Shown here in pieces: positions 6,089-14,463 of a stretch of DNA of 64,000 nt. The notes beneath the pieces are model-generated. The model was given only the letters and a program-made list of their open reading frames with translations, had not been told where the DNA came from and did not search any database. The number at the start of each line of letters is the position of its first letter. Positions within the stretch are counted from its first letter, which is position 1. Source of the stretch: Candidatus Epilinea brevis (GTDB lineage: Bacteria; Chloroflexota; Anaerolineae; Epilineales; Epilineaceae); the NCBI GenBank assembly GCA_016710785.1, contig JADJUE010000011.1, forward strand, positions 124,001 to 188,000, read 5' to 3'. The position numbers were made by a program, and so were the translations under genes.

Positions 6089-8416
6089 ATGAGCGCCGCC
6101 GACGAGGTTCGGGCCCGGCTCGACATCGTCGATGTCGTCGGCGACTACGTGCCCCTCAAGCGCGCCGGGCGCATCTACAAGGGCCTCTGCCCCTTCCATG
6201 ATGAGCGCACCCCCAGCTTCACCGTCTTCCCCGACAGCGGCAACTGGCGCTGCTTCGGAGCCTGCGCCACCGGCGGCGATGCCTTCGACTTCGTCATGCG
6301 CATCGAGAACGCCGACTTCCGGCGGGCCCTGGAGATATTGGCGCGGCGCGTCGGGGTAACCCTTGAGGCGCCCTCCGCGGCCGCCGCCGCCCGCCAGGAG
6401 ACCCAGGAGCGGCTGCGCGAGGCCTGCTCCCAGGCCCTTGACCAGTACCACCGCCTGCTGTTGCGCAGCCCCGCGGCCGAAGCCGCCCGGGACTACCTGA
6501 AGGGGCGTGGCTTTGACACCGCCGTGGCCCAGGCCTTCCAGCTGGGCTGGTCGCCGCCCGACGGACGATTCCTCTGTGGACAGCTCCTGGCCGCCGGCTT
6601 TACCGAGCGGGAGCTGCTCGACGCCGGACTGGCCCGTGAGCGCGAGGGCGGCGCGGGCGTCTACGACACCTTCCGCGGGCGGCTGATGATCCCCATCCAC
6701 GACGCCGCCGGCCATGCCATCGGCTTCGGGGCGCGGACCTTGGAGCCAGGCGGCATCCCCAAGTACCTCAACTCACCGCAAGGCCCCCTCTTCGACAAGA
6801 GCCACACCCTCTTTGGCTTGCACCGCGCCGCGCGCGACATCCGCAGCGGCGGCGTGGCCGTGGTGGTGGAGGGCTACACCGACGTCATCCGCGCCCACAC
6901 CGCCGGCTTCGGCAACGTCGTCGCCAGCCTGGGAACGGCCATCACCGAACATCAGGTGCGCCTGCTCGCGGGCCATGCCACCAGCATCGTCCTGGCCCTG
7001 GACGCCGACGCCGCCGGCCAGGCCGCCACCCTGCGCGGCCTCGAGGTGGCTCGGCAGGCCGCGGTGGGCCAGGCGCTGCCCCAACCCACCGGCCGCGGCG
7101 GCGTGCGCTACCACGCCCGGGCCGCGGTGGAGCTGAAGGTAGCCCGCCTGCCGGCCGGCATGGACCCCGACGACGTGCTGCGCACCGACCCCCAGGGCTG
7201 GCGGCAGATGATCGAGGGCGCCCGTCCGGTGCTGGAACACCTCTTCAGCGCCCTGACCGCCGACCTCAACCTGGGCGACCCCTCGCATAAGAGCCAGGCC
7301 GCCGACCGCCTGCTGCCGGTGGTGGCCGGCATCGGCGATCCCGTGTCACGCCGGGCCTGGCTGGGCAGCCTGGCCATCCGCCTGGGCCTTGATGAGCGCA
7401 TCCTGGAATCCCGCCTGGCCGAGCTGGCCGCTGCGGCGGCCAGCGCCCCGCGCCCGCGCTCCGCGGCCCGCGCTGACGCATCCCGTCCGGCCGAAGAACC
7501 GCCGCCATCGCGGCCGGCGGCGCGCGGTCAGTCCACGGCCGCCGGAGCGCGCCGCCGCCCCCCAGCCGGCCTGGCCGACGAGGTTTTCCGGAGATCCGCG
7601 GCCCGGCCACCCGCAGCGCCGTTCCCCTCCGTCAAACCTGGCGGCGCCGACCAGGCAGACGGCGCCGACGCAGCCCAGCCACCGGATTGGGTCCTGGAGA
7701 CCACCCCCTGGGATCCCCGCTCCGTCGAGCAGCCGGACGCCGAAGACGAGGGCCTGGACGCGGCGGCCATGGGCTGGGCTCCGGGCGGAAGACCCGCCGG
7801 GAGACCGGACGGGAGACCGGGCCGGACAGCACCAGAGCCCGGACCATCGATCTCGAACCCCAACGACGCCGCGGCGCCGCAGCCGCGGGTCCGACCCGCG
7901 ACCACCGACCGCCCTTCGACTGCCGCGGCACGCGATGCCCTCTCGGTCTGGATCCTGGGCCAGCTGCTGGTGGATCCCGCCCGGCTGCAAGCCCTGGACA
8001 GCGCCCTGGCCTTGGACGCCCAACCGCCTTTGGGTCCGGCAGACTTCGGCGGCGCCGAAGAGCAGGCGCTGATGGCCGCCCTGGCCCATGCCGCCCGCGG
8101 CGGCCCCGCACCGGAGGTGACGCTCGACAGCCTGCCGGAGCCCCTGGAAGCCCTGGCCCTGGACCTGGTCGGCCGCGCCGGCACCCGACCCTCGTTGACG
8201 GACGACGCCCTGACGCCCGAACTGCGCTGGGCGGCCTTGCGCCTGCGCAAGCGCGCGCTGGAGCGCGGGGTGACCGAGCTCAAGTACCTGCTGCAGGAAG
8301 CCGAAGGACGCCGCGACCGCAGCGCCGCGGCGTCCTTCGTGGACCGCTGGTCGACCTCCCGCGAAGGCCTGCGCCGCCTGACCGAACTGCTGATGGGCAA
8401 GACCACCGGGATCTGA
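6089..8416 (+). CDS. dnaG: DNA primase
   Basis: This primase makes RNA primers at the replication fork. Domains in order are an N-terminal zinc finger (Cys34, His37, Cys55, Cys59: CPFH ... CFGAC), the catalytic core, and a Toprim fold with VVVEGYTDVI (Glu) and SIVLALDADAAG (Asp-x-Asp) at about 258-315. A helicase-binding C-terminal region starts about residue 610. The zinc finger has three residues between the last two ligands (C-x3-C) instead of the common C-x2-C, a form I associate with Chloroflexi. Between about 455 and 610 lies a very long Ala/Pro/Arg-rich disordered insert, which makes the protein 775 aa versus about 580-600 usually. Unlike many bacteria, rpoD is not adjacent; it lies at 54522. 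Confidence 0.95.
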   Translation: MSAADEVRARLDIVDVVGDYVPLKRAGRIYKGLCPFHDERTPSFTVFPDSGNWRCFGACATGGDAFDFVMRIENADFRRALEILARRVGVTLEAPSAAAAARQETQERLREACSQALDQYHRLLLRSPAAEAARDYLKGRGFDTAVAQAFQLGWSPPDGRFLCGQLLAAGFTERELLDAGLAREREGGAGVYDTFRGRLMIPIHDAAGHAIGFGARTLEPGGIPKYLNSPQGPLFDKSHTLFGLHRAARDIRSGGVAVVVEGYTDVIRAHTAGFGNVVASLGTAITEHQVRLLAGHATSIVLALDADAAGQAATLRGLEVARQAAVGQALPQPTGRGGVRYHARAAVELKVARLPAGMDPDDVLRTDPQGWRQMIEGARPVLEHLFSALTADLNLGDPSHKSQAADRLLPVVAGIGDPVSRRAWLGSLAIRLGLDERILESRLAELAAAAASAPRPRSAARADASRPAEEPPPSRPAARGQSTAAGARRRPPAGLADEVFRRSAARPPAAPFPSVKPGGADQADGADAAQPPDWVLETTPWDPRSVEQPDAEDEGLDAAAMGWAPGGRPAGRPDGRPGRTAPEPGPSISNPNDAAAPQPRVRPATTDRPSTAAARDALSVWILGQLLVDPARLQALDSALALDAQPPLGPADFGGAEEQALMAALAHAARGGPAPEVTLDSLPEPLEALALDLVGRAGTRPSLTDDALTPELRWAALRLRKRALERGVTELKYLLQEAEGRRDRSAAASFVDRWSTSREGLRRLTELLMGKTTGI

Positions 8417-8663
8417 CGCTGCCCGGATCTGATGGCGTGCCAGCACAGCCCCAGGGCATCCATGGGGCGTCCTGTCGGCACCCTGCCGCCGAGCCGCGTC
8501 TAACCCCGGAACAGGCCCGGGCGTTTCTAGCGACGGAGCCGGCCGACCTGCTCTTGGCCAGAAGGAGCACCGAAGGGCAGCGGTCGCCATCCTTGGATTG
8601 TTGTAACGGCGCGCTCCTGAAATTTCCCCCCTTACCCTAGTCGATCTGAAAAGGAGACCCACC

Positions 8664-9308
8664 ATGTTGAAGAACCATCGCCGCCTGCTCGGCCTCGTGG
8701 CCGTCGGCACCCTGGCCCTCACCTTCGCCACCGGCGTCGCTGCCGGCACGGCCAATGCCGACGGCCCCGGCCGTGGTCGCGGCCCCGGCCCGGGCGCCGG
8801 CGGCAGCGGCGAGAAGCCGACCTGCGAAGAGCGCTGCAGCCATGTGGCTGAGCGCGTGCTGGAGGCCTGTACCAAGGCCGGCGGCGAAAACTGCGCGGAC
8901 AAGGCGGCCACGGCCAAGCTCGAATGCATGACCCGCTGCGAGAACCCGCCCACCCCGCTGACCTGCACGGAGCGCTGCGACAAGCACGCCGCCGAGGCCC
9001 TGGCCCGCTGCACGGCGGCCGGCGGCACCGACTGCGAGACCCGCGTCGCCCAGATGCTGGCCGACTGCAAGGCCCGCTGCGAGAACCCGCCCACCCCGCC
9101 CACCTGCGCCGAGCGCTGCGCCAAGGTCGGCGAGCGCGTGCTGGAGGCCTGCAACAAGGCCGGCGGCGAAGACTGCGCGGGCAAGGCGGCCACGGCCGTG
9201 ACTGAGTGCATCACCCGCTGCGACAATGGCGGCGGCACGGGTCCGCGTCCCGGCGAGCCGCGTGAGCCGCGCGAACCGCGCGAGCCCCGCCGGCCCGGCC
9301 GGCCGTAA
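8664..9308 (+). CDS. Secreted protein of three 6-Cys tandem repeats
   Basis: No family is recognised. A 33-residue signal peptide (ending near TANA-DG) precedes a Gly/Arg/Pro linker, three repeats of about 44 aa, and a basic tail of PREPREPRR type. Each repeat has six Cys with mirror-symmetric spacing C-x3-C-x10-C-x7-C-x10-C-x3-C (for example CEERC ... C ... C ... CMTRC), joined by ENPPTP linkers. The pattern suggests a helical hairpin held by twin CxxxC pairs. Copies 1 and 3 are nearly identical in DNA, so the array grew recently by duplication. Eighteen Cys in an exported protein implies oxidative folding outside the cell. AAAAGGAGA is a strong RBS, and a terminator follows, so it is a single-gene unit. 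The 247 bp before it show no other gene. Confidence 0.85.
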   Translation: MLKNHRRLLGLVAVGTLALTFATGVAAGTANADGPGRGRGPGPGAGGSGEKPTCEERCSHVAERVLEACTKAGGENCADKAATAKLECMTRCENPPTPLTCTERCDKHAAEALARCTAAGGTDCETRVAQMLADCKARCENPPTPPTCAERCAKVGERVLEACNKAGGEDCAGKAATAVTECITRCDNGGGTGPRPGEPREPREPREPRRPGRP

Positions 9309-9368
9309 GCATCCACCGCTGCTCACAAGGCAGCGATACTGAATCACTGAACCCAAGACACTCTTGAA

Positions 9369-9402
9369 AAGGCCCGGCGGACATGTCCGCCGGGCCTTCT
9401 TT
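9369..9402 (+). terminator. Intrinsic terminator after the Cys-repeat gene
   Basis: A 30-bp perfect palindrome (AAGGCCCGGCGGACA and its complement) is followed by CTTTT, 60 bp after the stop codon. Confidence 0.9.
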
Positions 9403-9442
9403 TCGCCATTCGACCAAAGGCCATGGATGATCACCGCGGCGA

Positions 9443-9448
9443 TATACT
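9443..9448 (+). promoter_or_regulatory. -10 element directly before the TPR gene
   Basis: TATACT ends 8 nt before the ATG at 9457, consistent with a leaderless or nearly leaderless transcript. No clear -35 box. Confidence 0.45.
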
Positions 9449-9456
9449 TCCGCTCC

Positions 9457-10596
9457 ATGTACGTCCCTCCCCAACGCGACGCCCTACCGCCGCGGCCCCG
9501 GCGCGGCCGCGCCCTCCTGCTGCTGGCGGTCCTGATCCTGGGCGGGGCCATCTTCCTGGCCCTGCAGCCAGAGCTGGTGCAGCGCCAGGCGGCGCGGCTC
9601 TTCCCGTCGCCCACGCCGACGCCCACGGCCACGCCCGGCGCCGCGGAGTTGGCGGCCACCGCTACCGCCGCCTTGGGCCGCGGGCAGGCCGGCACGGCGG
9701 TGGCCATCCTGTCCACCGCCGTGGCCGCCGAGCCCGAGATTCCAGCCGCGCACAAGGGTCTGGCGGCGGCCCTCTTACGCGGCCGGCGCTACCAGGCGGC
9801 GGCCGCGGCGGCGCGCGAGGCGGTGCGCCTGGCGCCGGCGGACCCCGAAGGCTACGTGCTGCTGGCCACGGCCCTGGACTGGCTGGGGCGCACCGACGAG
9901 GCGATGACCGCCGCCCAGGCGGCCTTGGACCTGGATCCGGCGCAGGCCGCGGCCCTGGCCGCCTTGTCCGAGGTACAGTCCTCGGCCGGGCAATGGGACC
10001 TGGCAGAGCAGAGCGCGCGCGAGGCCTTGGCCCTCAGCCCCGAGGATCCCGCCGCCCATCGGGCCCTGGGCATGGCCCTGGAAACCCGCGCCGACTGGGA
10101 GGGCGCCCTGGAGAGCTACCGCCGGGCGGCGGACCTGGCGCCCGGATGGGCCGGCCCCCTGGTGGACCAGGGTCGGATCGCCCGTCTGCGCCGGGACGGG
10201 GCGGCGGCCAAGGTGGCCTTCGAGGCCGCACGCGCGAGTGAACCCGGCGATCCGGCCGCGGCGGACGGTCTGGGCCTGGTGGCCTACGATGCCGGCGACC
10301 TGGACGAAGCGGAGCGGTGGTTCAGGCAAGCGGCGACGCAGTCGCCGGATTACGTCGGCGCCCAGGGCCATCTGGGCTGGGTGCATTACGCCCGCGCGGA
10401 GTGGGAGCCGGCCGCCGAACAGTTCCAGCGGGCTCTGGACCTGGGCTCAACGTCCCTGGAATACCGCTACGAGCTGGCCCTTTCCCTCGCCTATGACGGG
10501 CAATGCGCCAAGGCGCGCCCGCAGATGGCGGTCCTCATAGCCGAGGATCCGGGCTTGGCGACCGTGTTGCGCGACGGGCTGGCAGCTTGTCCGTGA
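9457..10596 (+). CDS. Membrane-anchored TPR protein
   Basis: This 379-aa protein has a short cytoplasmic start and one transmembrane helix (about 18-36, LLLLAVLILGGAIFLAL). A Ser/Pro/Thr stalk (PSPTPTPTATPG) and then at least eight tetratricopeptide repeats follow to the C-terminus (patterns such as A...L...P.....Y..LA.AL..LGR..EA). It probably exposes a protein-binding scaffold outside the membrane. An upstream in-frame ATG at 9364 would place the terminator hairpin inside the gene, so the start at 9457, just behind TATACT, is preferred. It is convergent with the UDG gene. The partner is unknown. Confidence 0.8.
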   Translation: MYVPPQRDALPPRPRRGRALLLLAVLILGGAIFLALQPELVQRQAARLFPSPTPTPTATPGAAELAATATAALGRGQAGTAVAILSTAVAAEPEIPAAHKGLAAALLRGRRYQAAAAAAREAVRLAPADPEGYVLLATALDWLGRTDEAMTAAQAALDLDPAQAAALAALSEVQSSAGQWDLAEQSAREALALSPEDPAAHRALGMALETRADWEGALESYRRAADLAPGWAGPLVDQGRIARLRRDGAAAKVAFEAARASEPGDPAAADGLGLVAYDAGDLDEAERWFRQAATQSPDYVGAQGHLGWVHYARAEWEPAAEQFQRALDLGSTSLEYRYELALSLAYDGQCAKARPQMAVLIAEDPGLATVLRDGLAACP

Positions 10597-10618
10597 ACGC
10601 AAGGCATTCCGGATCCTA

Positions 10619-11338
10619 CTACCCCGGATCCCCATCCGGCACCGCACCCACCGCCCAGGCCGCCGCCCATATCTGGTCCAGCATCGCTTCCGTCAGCTTG
10701 CCGGTGAAGGTATTCTGCTGGCTCGGGTGGTAGGAAGCGATCACCGTAAGGCTCCCCACCCGCATCTGTACCCCGTGGCCGAAACGAGGCAGTGGGCGCG
10801 GAAGGGCCAGACCCCGGTCGCGCAGGAGGCGAAGCAGGCGGTCCCAGGCGAACTGGCCCAGGCAGACGGCCACGCGCAGCTCGCTGAGGATGTCCAGCTC
10901 GCGGGCCAGGTAGGGTCGACAGCGCTCCCATTCCTCCGGACGCGGCTTGTTGAGCGGCGGGGCGCAGCGCACGCAGGCGGTGATGTAGGCCCCTTGCAAG
11001 CGCAGGCCATCGCCCACGGCCATGGCCTGCGCCTGGCTGGCCAGGCTGGCGCGATGCAGGCTGGCGAACAGCCAATCGCCGGAGCGGTCGCCGGTGAAAG
11101 GGCGACCGGTGCGGTTGGAGCCGTGCGCGCCCGGCGCCAGCCCGACGATGAGCAGCCAGGCATCCGGATCACCGAAGCCCGGCACCGGACGCCCCCAGTA
11201 GGCCTCCTTGGCGTAGGCCGCCCGGCGCTGCCCGGCCATCTGCTCGCGCCAAGCCACCAGCCGGGGGCAGAGACGGCAGTCGGCGGTCTCGGCGTTGAGC
11301 CGCGCCAGGGCGTCGGCGCGAAGCTTGCTGGACATCAT
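10619..11338 (-). CDS. Uracil-DNA glycosylase, family 5 (UdgB type)
   Basis: This enzyme removes uracil and related deaminated bases from DNA to start base-excision repair. CRLC at residues 21-24 plus the downstream Cys in CVRCAPP and ERCRPYL provide the four ligands of the 4Fe-4S cluster typical of families 4 and 5. Motif A is GLAPGAHGSNRTGRPFTGD, where family 5 lacks the polar catalytic residue of other UDGs. Motif B is ASYHPSQQNTFTG. YWGRPVPGFGDPDA is the UdgB hallmark. Length (239 aa) is normal. It stands alone, convergent with the TPR gene. Confidence 0.92.
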   Translation of the reverse strand: MMSSKLRADALARLNAETADCRLCPRLVAWREQMAGQRRAAYAKEAYWGRPVPGFGDPDAWLLIVGLAPGAHGSNRTGRPFTGDRSGDWLFASLHRASLASQAQAMAVGDGLRLQGAYITACVRCAPPLNKPRPEEWERCRPYLARELDILSELRVAVCLGQFAWDRLLRLLRDRGLALPRPLPRFGHGVQMRVGSLTVIASYHPSQQNTFTGKLTEAMLDQIWAAAWAVGAVPDGDPG

Positions 11339-11436
11339 GGCAGACCCTCTATTCCTGGTGGGATCGCTGGTCGTTGGGCGCGGGCGAGTCGCGTGCGGAT
11401 GACAGCGATGCTAGCATCTTTCCGTCCTTCTCCCGG

Positions 11437-11554
11437 GCCTTCGGACGCGTGCCGCGCGCCCGATAGCCTTTAGACGCGTGCCGCGCGCCCGATATGCCTT
11501 CGGATGCGTGCCGCGCATCCGATCAAATGCCTCTGGATGCGTACCGCGCATCCA
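11437..11554 (+). repeat. Array of four tandem hairpin units upstream of a GT2 gene
   Basis: Four units of 29-33 bp begin at 11437, 11466, 11496 and 11529 with GCCTT or GCCTC. Each contains a stem-loop: GGATGCG-TGCCG-CGCATCC at 11502-11520 and GGATGCG-TACCG-CGCATCC at 11535-11553. In the first two units the arms are GGACGCG or AGACGCG with CGCGCCC. One T-A pair is replaced by C-G in those copies, while the neighbouring pair becomes an A-C mismatch. The array ends 17 bp before the ATG of the glycosyltransferase gene. Both strands are open across it only because the repeats lack stops. It may be a regulator-binding array or an RNA leader. Confidence 0.8.
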
Positions 11555-11570
11555 GCCACGGAGCAGCCCC

Positions 11571-12497
11571 ATGAGCACGACCCTTGAACCGGCGACCGAC
11601 GCCGCGCCGGAACTGGACCTGAGCATCATCCTACCGACCTACAACGAGGAGGCCGCCCTGGGTGATGATCTGGACGACATCCGCCGGGCCATGGAGACCA
11701 CGGCCTACCGCTACGAGGTCATCGTGGTGGACGACGGCTCGCGGGACCGCAGCGCCGAGATCGCAAGGGCGCGGCCCTGGGTGCGACTCCTGCAGCATCC
11801 CTACAATCGCGGCAACGGCGCGGCCCGCACCACCGGCGTCCAGGCTGCGCACGGGCGCGTGGTCATGTTCACCGACGCCGACCGCACCTACCCCAACGAC
11901 CGCATGCCAGAGATGATGGCCATGATGGACGCCGGCGCGGACATGGTCATCGGGGCCCGCAAGGTGGAGGCCGGCACGATGCGCTTCCTGCGACTGCCGG
12001 CCAAGTTCCTCATCCGCAAGCTGGCGGAATACATGACCGGCTCGCGCATCCCCGACCTCAACTCCGGCCTCAGGGCCCAGGACCGACAGAAGACCCTGCG
12101 CTTTCTGAGCATTCTGCCCACCACCCATTCCTGGGTCAGCACCATCACCATCGCTTTCCTCGCCGCCGCCTACCCGGTGCGCTACCTGCCCATCGACTAC
12201 TTCCCGCGGGTGGGCCGCTCCACCTTCCACCCCATCCGCGACAGCTACAACTACCTTTCGCTCATCGTTCGCACCGTCATGTACTTCAACCCCTTGAAGG
12301 TCTTCCTACCCTTCTCTCTGGCCCTGCTATCGGGCGGCATGCTCAAGTACGCGGCCATGGACATCTGGTTGAACGGACAGCTGGTCTGGCCGGTGCCGCC
12401 GATGCGCTCGATGACCCTGGTGCTGCTGTTCTTCGGCCTGCAGTTTCTCGTGGTGGGGCTGCTGGCGGACCTGATCGTCAAGCGGACCCGGCTCTGA
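11571..12497 (+). CDS. GT2 glycosyltransferase with C-terminal membrane helices (DPM1-like)
   Basis: This 308-aa protein probably transfers a sugar from a nucleotide sugar to polyprenyl phosphate at the inner membrane face. Family-2 motifs are SIILPTYNEE (about 19-28), VIVVDDGSRD, HPYNRGNGAARTTG, and the DxD-type FTDADRTYP. NSGLRAQDR marks the acceptor region. Two hydrophobic segments near 240-262 and 280-300 anchor it. The ATG at 11571 is chosen because the in-frame sequence before it is the tandem hairpin array. It heads a surface-glycan run with the GT4 and methyltransferase that follow (14 bp gap, then a 4-bp overlap). Confidence 0.88.
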   Translation: MSTTLEPATDAAPELDLSIILPTYNEEAALGDDLDDIRRAMETTAYRYEVIVVDDGSRDRSAEIARARPWVRLLQHPYNRGNGAARTTGVQAAHGRVVMFTDADRTYPNDRMPEMMAMMDAGADMVIGARKVEAGTMRFLRLPAKFLIRKLAEYMTGSRIPDLNSGLRAQDRQKTLRFLSILPTTHSWVSTITIAFLAAAYPVRYLPIDYFPRVGRSTFHPIRDSYNYLSLIVRTVMYFNPLKVFLPFSLALLSGGMLKYAAMDIWLNGQLVWPVPPMRSMTLVLLFFGLQFLVVGLLADLIVKRTRL

Positions 12498-12511
12498 GGC
12501 ACGATCGCCCC

Positions 12512-13669
12512 TTGCGCATCGTCTACTTCGGCGGCTACGACCGGGGCCTGGGGCGCAACCGTATCCTGATGGAAGGACTGGGCGCCTCCGGCGCGGAGCT
12601 GATGGAATGCGCCGCGCCGCTGTGGCGAAGCACTGAGGACAAGCTGGCGGCGGCCGGCGCCAGGCCGGCCGCGGTGGCCACCCTGCTCCCTCGCCTGGCC
12701 TGGTCCTGGGCGACGCTACTTCGTCGCCACGCCCGCCTGCCGGCCTACCAGGCCATGGTCGTGGGCGCCACAGCGCATCTGGACCTGCCCCTGGCCGCGC
12801 GGCTGGCGCGCCGGCGCGGCGCGGCGCTGGTCTTTGACCCGCTGGTTTCGGCCACCGAGACCTTGGAGGATCGCGGCATCCTGGCCGCCGGCAGCCGCCG
12901 CCTGGCGGCGGTGGCCGCCCTGGAACGGCGACTCTGGCAGCTACCCGGCGGCATCCTGGCCGACAGCGCGGCCCATGGCGAGGCCTGGGCCGCCGCCTTG
13001 CGGCTGGACCGCGCGCATCTGGCGGTACTGCCTGTTGGCAGCATCCCCCTGGGCGACGGCCCGCCGCGGGAAGCTCGGATCCCGACGGTGGAGGAGCCGC
13101 TGCGCGTCCTGTACTTCGGACAGTACATCCCGCTGCATGGCGTGGAGGTCATCTTGTCGGCGGCGGACCGCCTGCGCGACGATGCCCGCATCCGCTTCCA
13201 GCTGGTGGGCCGGGGGCAGACCCTGGAGGCGGCAGAGGCCATGGCCTTGCGCCTGCGGCTGCCGAACGTGGACTTCCATCCCGTCTGGCTGCCCCTGGAC
13301 CAGCTCTACCGACGCTTCATCCTGCCGGCCGACCTCTGTCTGGGCATCTTCGGGGACCGCCCCAAGACGACGCGAGTGGTGCCTTACAAGGTCTACACCG
13401 CCCTGGCCGCCGGCCGGCCGGTGATTTCGACCGATAGCCCGGCGGTCCGCGAGCTGCTCACTCCCGGGCGGGAGATCCACGTGGTGCCGCCGGGCGACCC
13501 AGCAGCCCTGGCCACGGCGGTTCTGGCCCTGACCGAGCGGCCGGAGCAGCGCCTGGCTCTGGCCGTCGCCGGCCACGAGGCATGGCGGCAGCGCTTCAGT
13601 CCGCGGATCCTGGGAGAGGCCTTGCTGACCCTGCTGGCCGACGGCTTCGGCCGCAGTGCGGGCCGATGA
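12512..13669 (+). CDS. GT4-type glycosyltransferase
   Basis: This 385-aa protein has a GT-B fold retaining glycosyltransferase pattern. The N-terminal half is poorly conserved, and the C-terminal half begins LRVLYFGQYIPLHGVEVIL. FQLVGRGQTLE follows, then the donor-binding region VVPYKVYTALAAGRPVISTDSPAVRELL, which corresponds to the E-x7-E region of family 4 (one Glu visible). It likely adds a sugar to a lipid-linked or surface glycan made with its neighbours. The TTG start is supported by GAGG upstream and by MRIVYFGGYD, a normal beta-1 strand. Confidence 0.82.
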   Translation: MRIVYFGGYDRGLGRNRILMEGLGASGAELMECAAPLWRSTEDKLAAAGARPAAVATLLPRLAWSWATLLRRHARLPAYQAMVVGATAHLDLPLAARLARRRGAALVFDPLVSATETLEDRGILAAGSRRLAAVAALERRLWQLPGGILADSAAHGEAWAAALRLDRAHLAVLPVGSIPLGDGPPREARIPTVEEPLRVLYFGQYIPLHGVEVILSAADRLRDDARIRFQLVGRGQTLEAAEAMALRLRLPNVDFHPVWLPLDQLYRRFILPADLCLGIFGDRPKTTRVVPYKVYTALAAGRPVISTDSPAVRELLTPGREIHVVPPGDPAALATAVLALTERPEQRLALAVAGHEAWRQRFSPRILGEALLTLLADGFGRSAGR

Positions 13670-14463
13670 ATCCGACGACCTTCGACGACCGCCTCTACGT
13701 GGGGCCCCGTCATCGCTGGCGCACGGCCTGGCTGGCGGGCCTGCTGGCCGAAGCGCTGGCGGCGCCGTCCGCGGCCGGGGATCACGCCCCGCCCGTTGCC
13801 CTGGACCTGGGCTGCGGCGAGGGAAGCCTGGCCCTGGATCTGGCCGCCCGCGGCTTCACCGTGCTGGCCTGCGACCTGGACGTGGGCCGACTGCGACGCG
13901 TCGCACGGCGGGCGCGGGAATGCGGCCTGACCGGGCGCGTCCACCTGTTTCGCGCCGATGCCCAGGCCCTGCCCCTGGCTCCCGGCGTGGTGGCCGGCGC
14001 GGCATGCGGCGAGGTATTGGAACATCTGGCGGACGATCGGGGTGCCATGGCCGCGCTGCGCTCGGCCTTGGCACCGGGCGCCCCGGTGATCATCAGCGTC
14101 CCTGCCGGTCCGGGGCGGCTGGGCCCGGTGGACCGGGCCGTAGGGCACGAGCGCCGCTACGACGAGGCCTGCCTGCGATCGCTGCTGGCGGATGCTGGGC
14201 TGGCGGTCGTCAGCCTTCGACCCTGGGGCTTCCCCTTCGGCCGCCTCTACGACCGTTGGGTGCAAGGACCGGCCCTGACGACCGCGTCGCCGGCCGGTCG
14301 GCGATTCTGGGCCCGTTTGGGCCGTTCGGCGGCCATCGACCGCTGCTTTCGCCTGCTGTTCACCCTGGACCTGCCGCTCAGCCGCCTGGCTCCGGAGAGC
14401 GGCAGCGGCTGGCTGGCCCTGGCGATCGCTCCCCGGCCTCAGCCGCCCTCCAGCAGCTCGTAG
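13666..14463 (+). CDS. Class I SAM-dependent methyltransferase
   Basis: This 265-aa protein has motif I ALDLGCGEGSLALDLA (about 43-58), an acidic strand-2 end in VLACDLDVG, and CGEVLEHLADD as motif IV. It is a Methyltransf_11/25-like enzyme. The overlap ATGA with the GT4 stop indicates translational coupling, so a glycan or glycolipid substrate is the likeliest guess. Its 3' end overlaps the 3' end of the opposing gene by 25 bp. An upstream in-frame ATG at 13582 lies inside the GT4 gene and was rejected. Confidence 0.82.
   Translation: MNPTTFDDRLYVGPRHRWRTAWLAGLLAEALAAPSAAGDHAPPVALDLGCGEGSLALDLAARGFTVLACDLDVGRLRRVARRARECGLTGRVHLFRADAQALPLAPGVVAGAACGEVLEHLADDRGAMAALRSALAPGAPVIISVPAGPGRLGPVDRAVGHERRYDEACLRSLLADAGLAVVSLRPWGFPFGRLYDRWVQGPALTTASPAGRRFWARLGRSAAIDRCFRLLFTLDLPLSRLAPESGSGWLALAIAPRPQPPSSSS

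Noticed and set aside
7346..9316. Open frame of 656 codons on the minus strand over dnaG and the Cys-repeat gene
   Set aside because: Low-complexity translation, covers two well-supported plus-strand genes and an intergenic region, and has no RBS.
11437..11554. CRISPR array
   Set aside because: Only four units of 29-33 bp, no unique spacers between repeats, no cas genes; units are contiguous hairpins.
11478..11570. Extra N-terminal residues for the GT2 protein
   Set aside because: They are read from the tandem hairpin array and consist of the repeats GCVPRI; the ATG at 11571 starts the family-like sequence.
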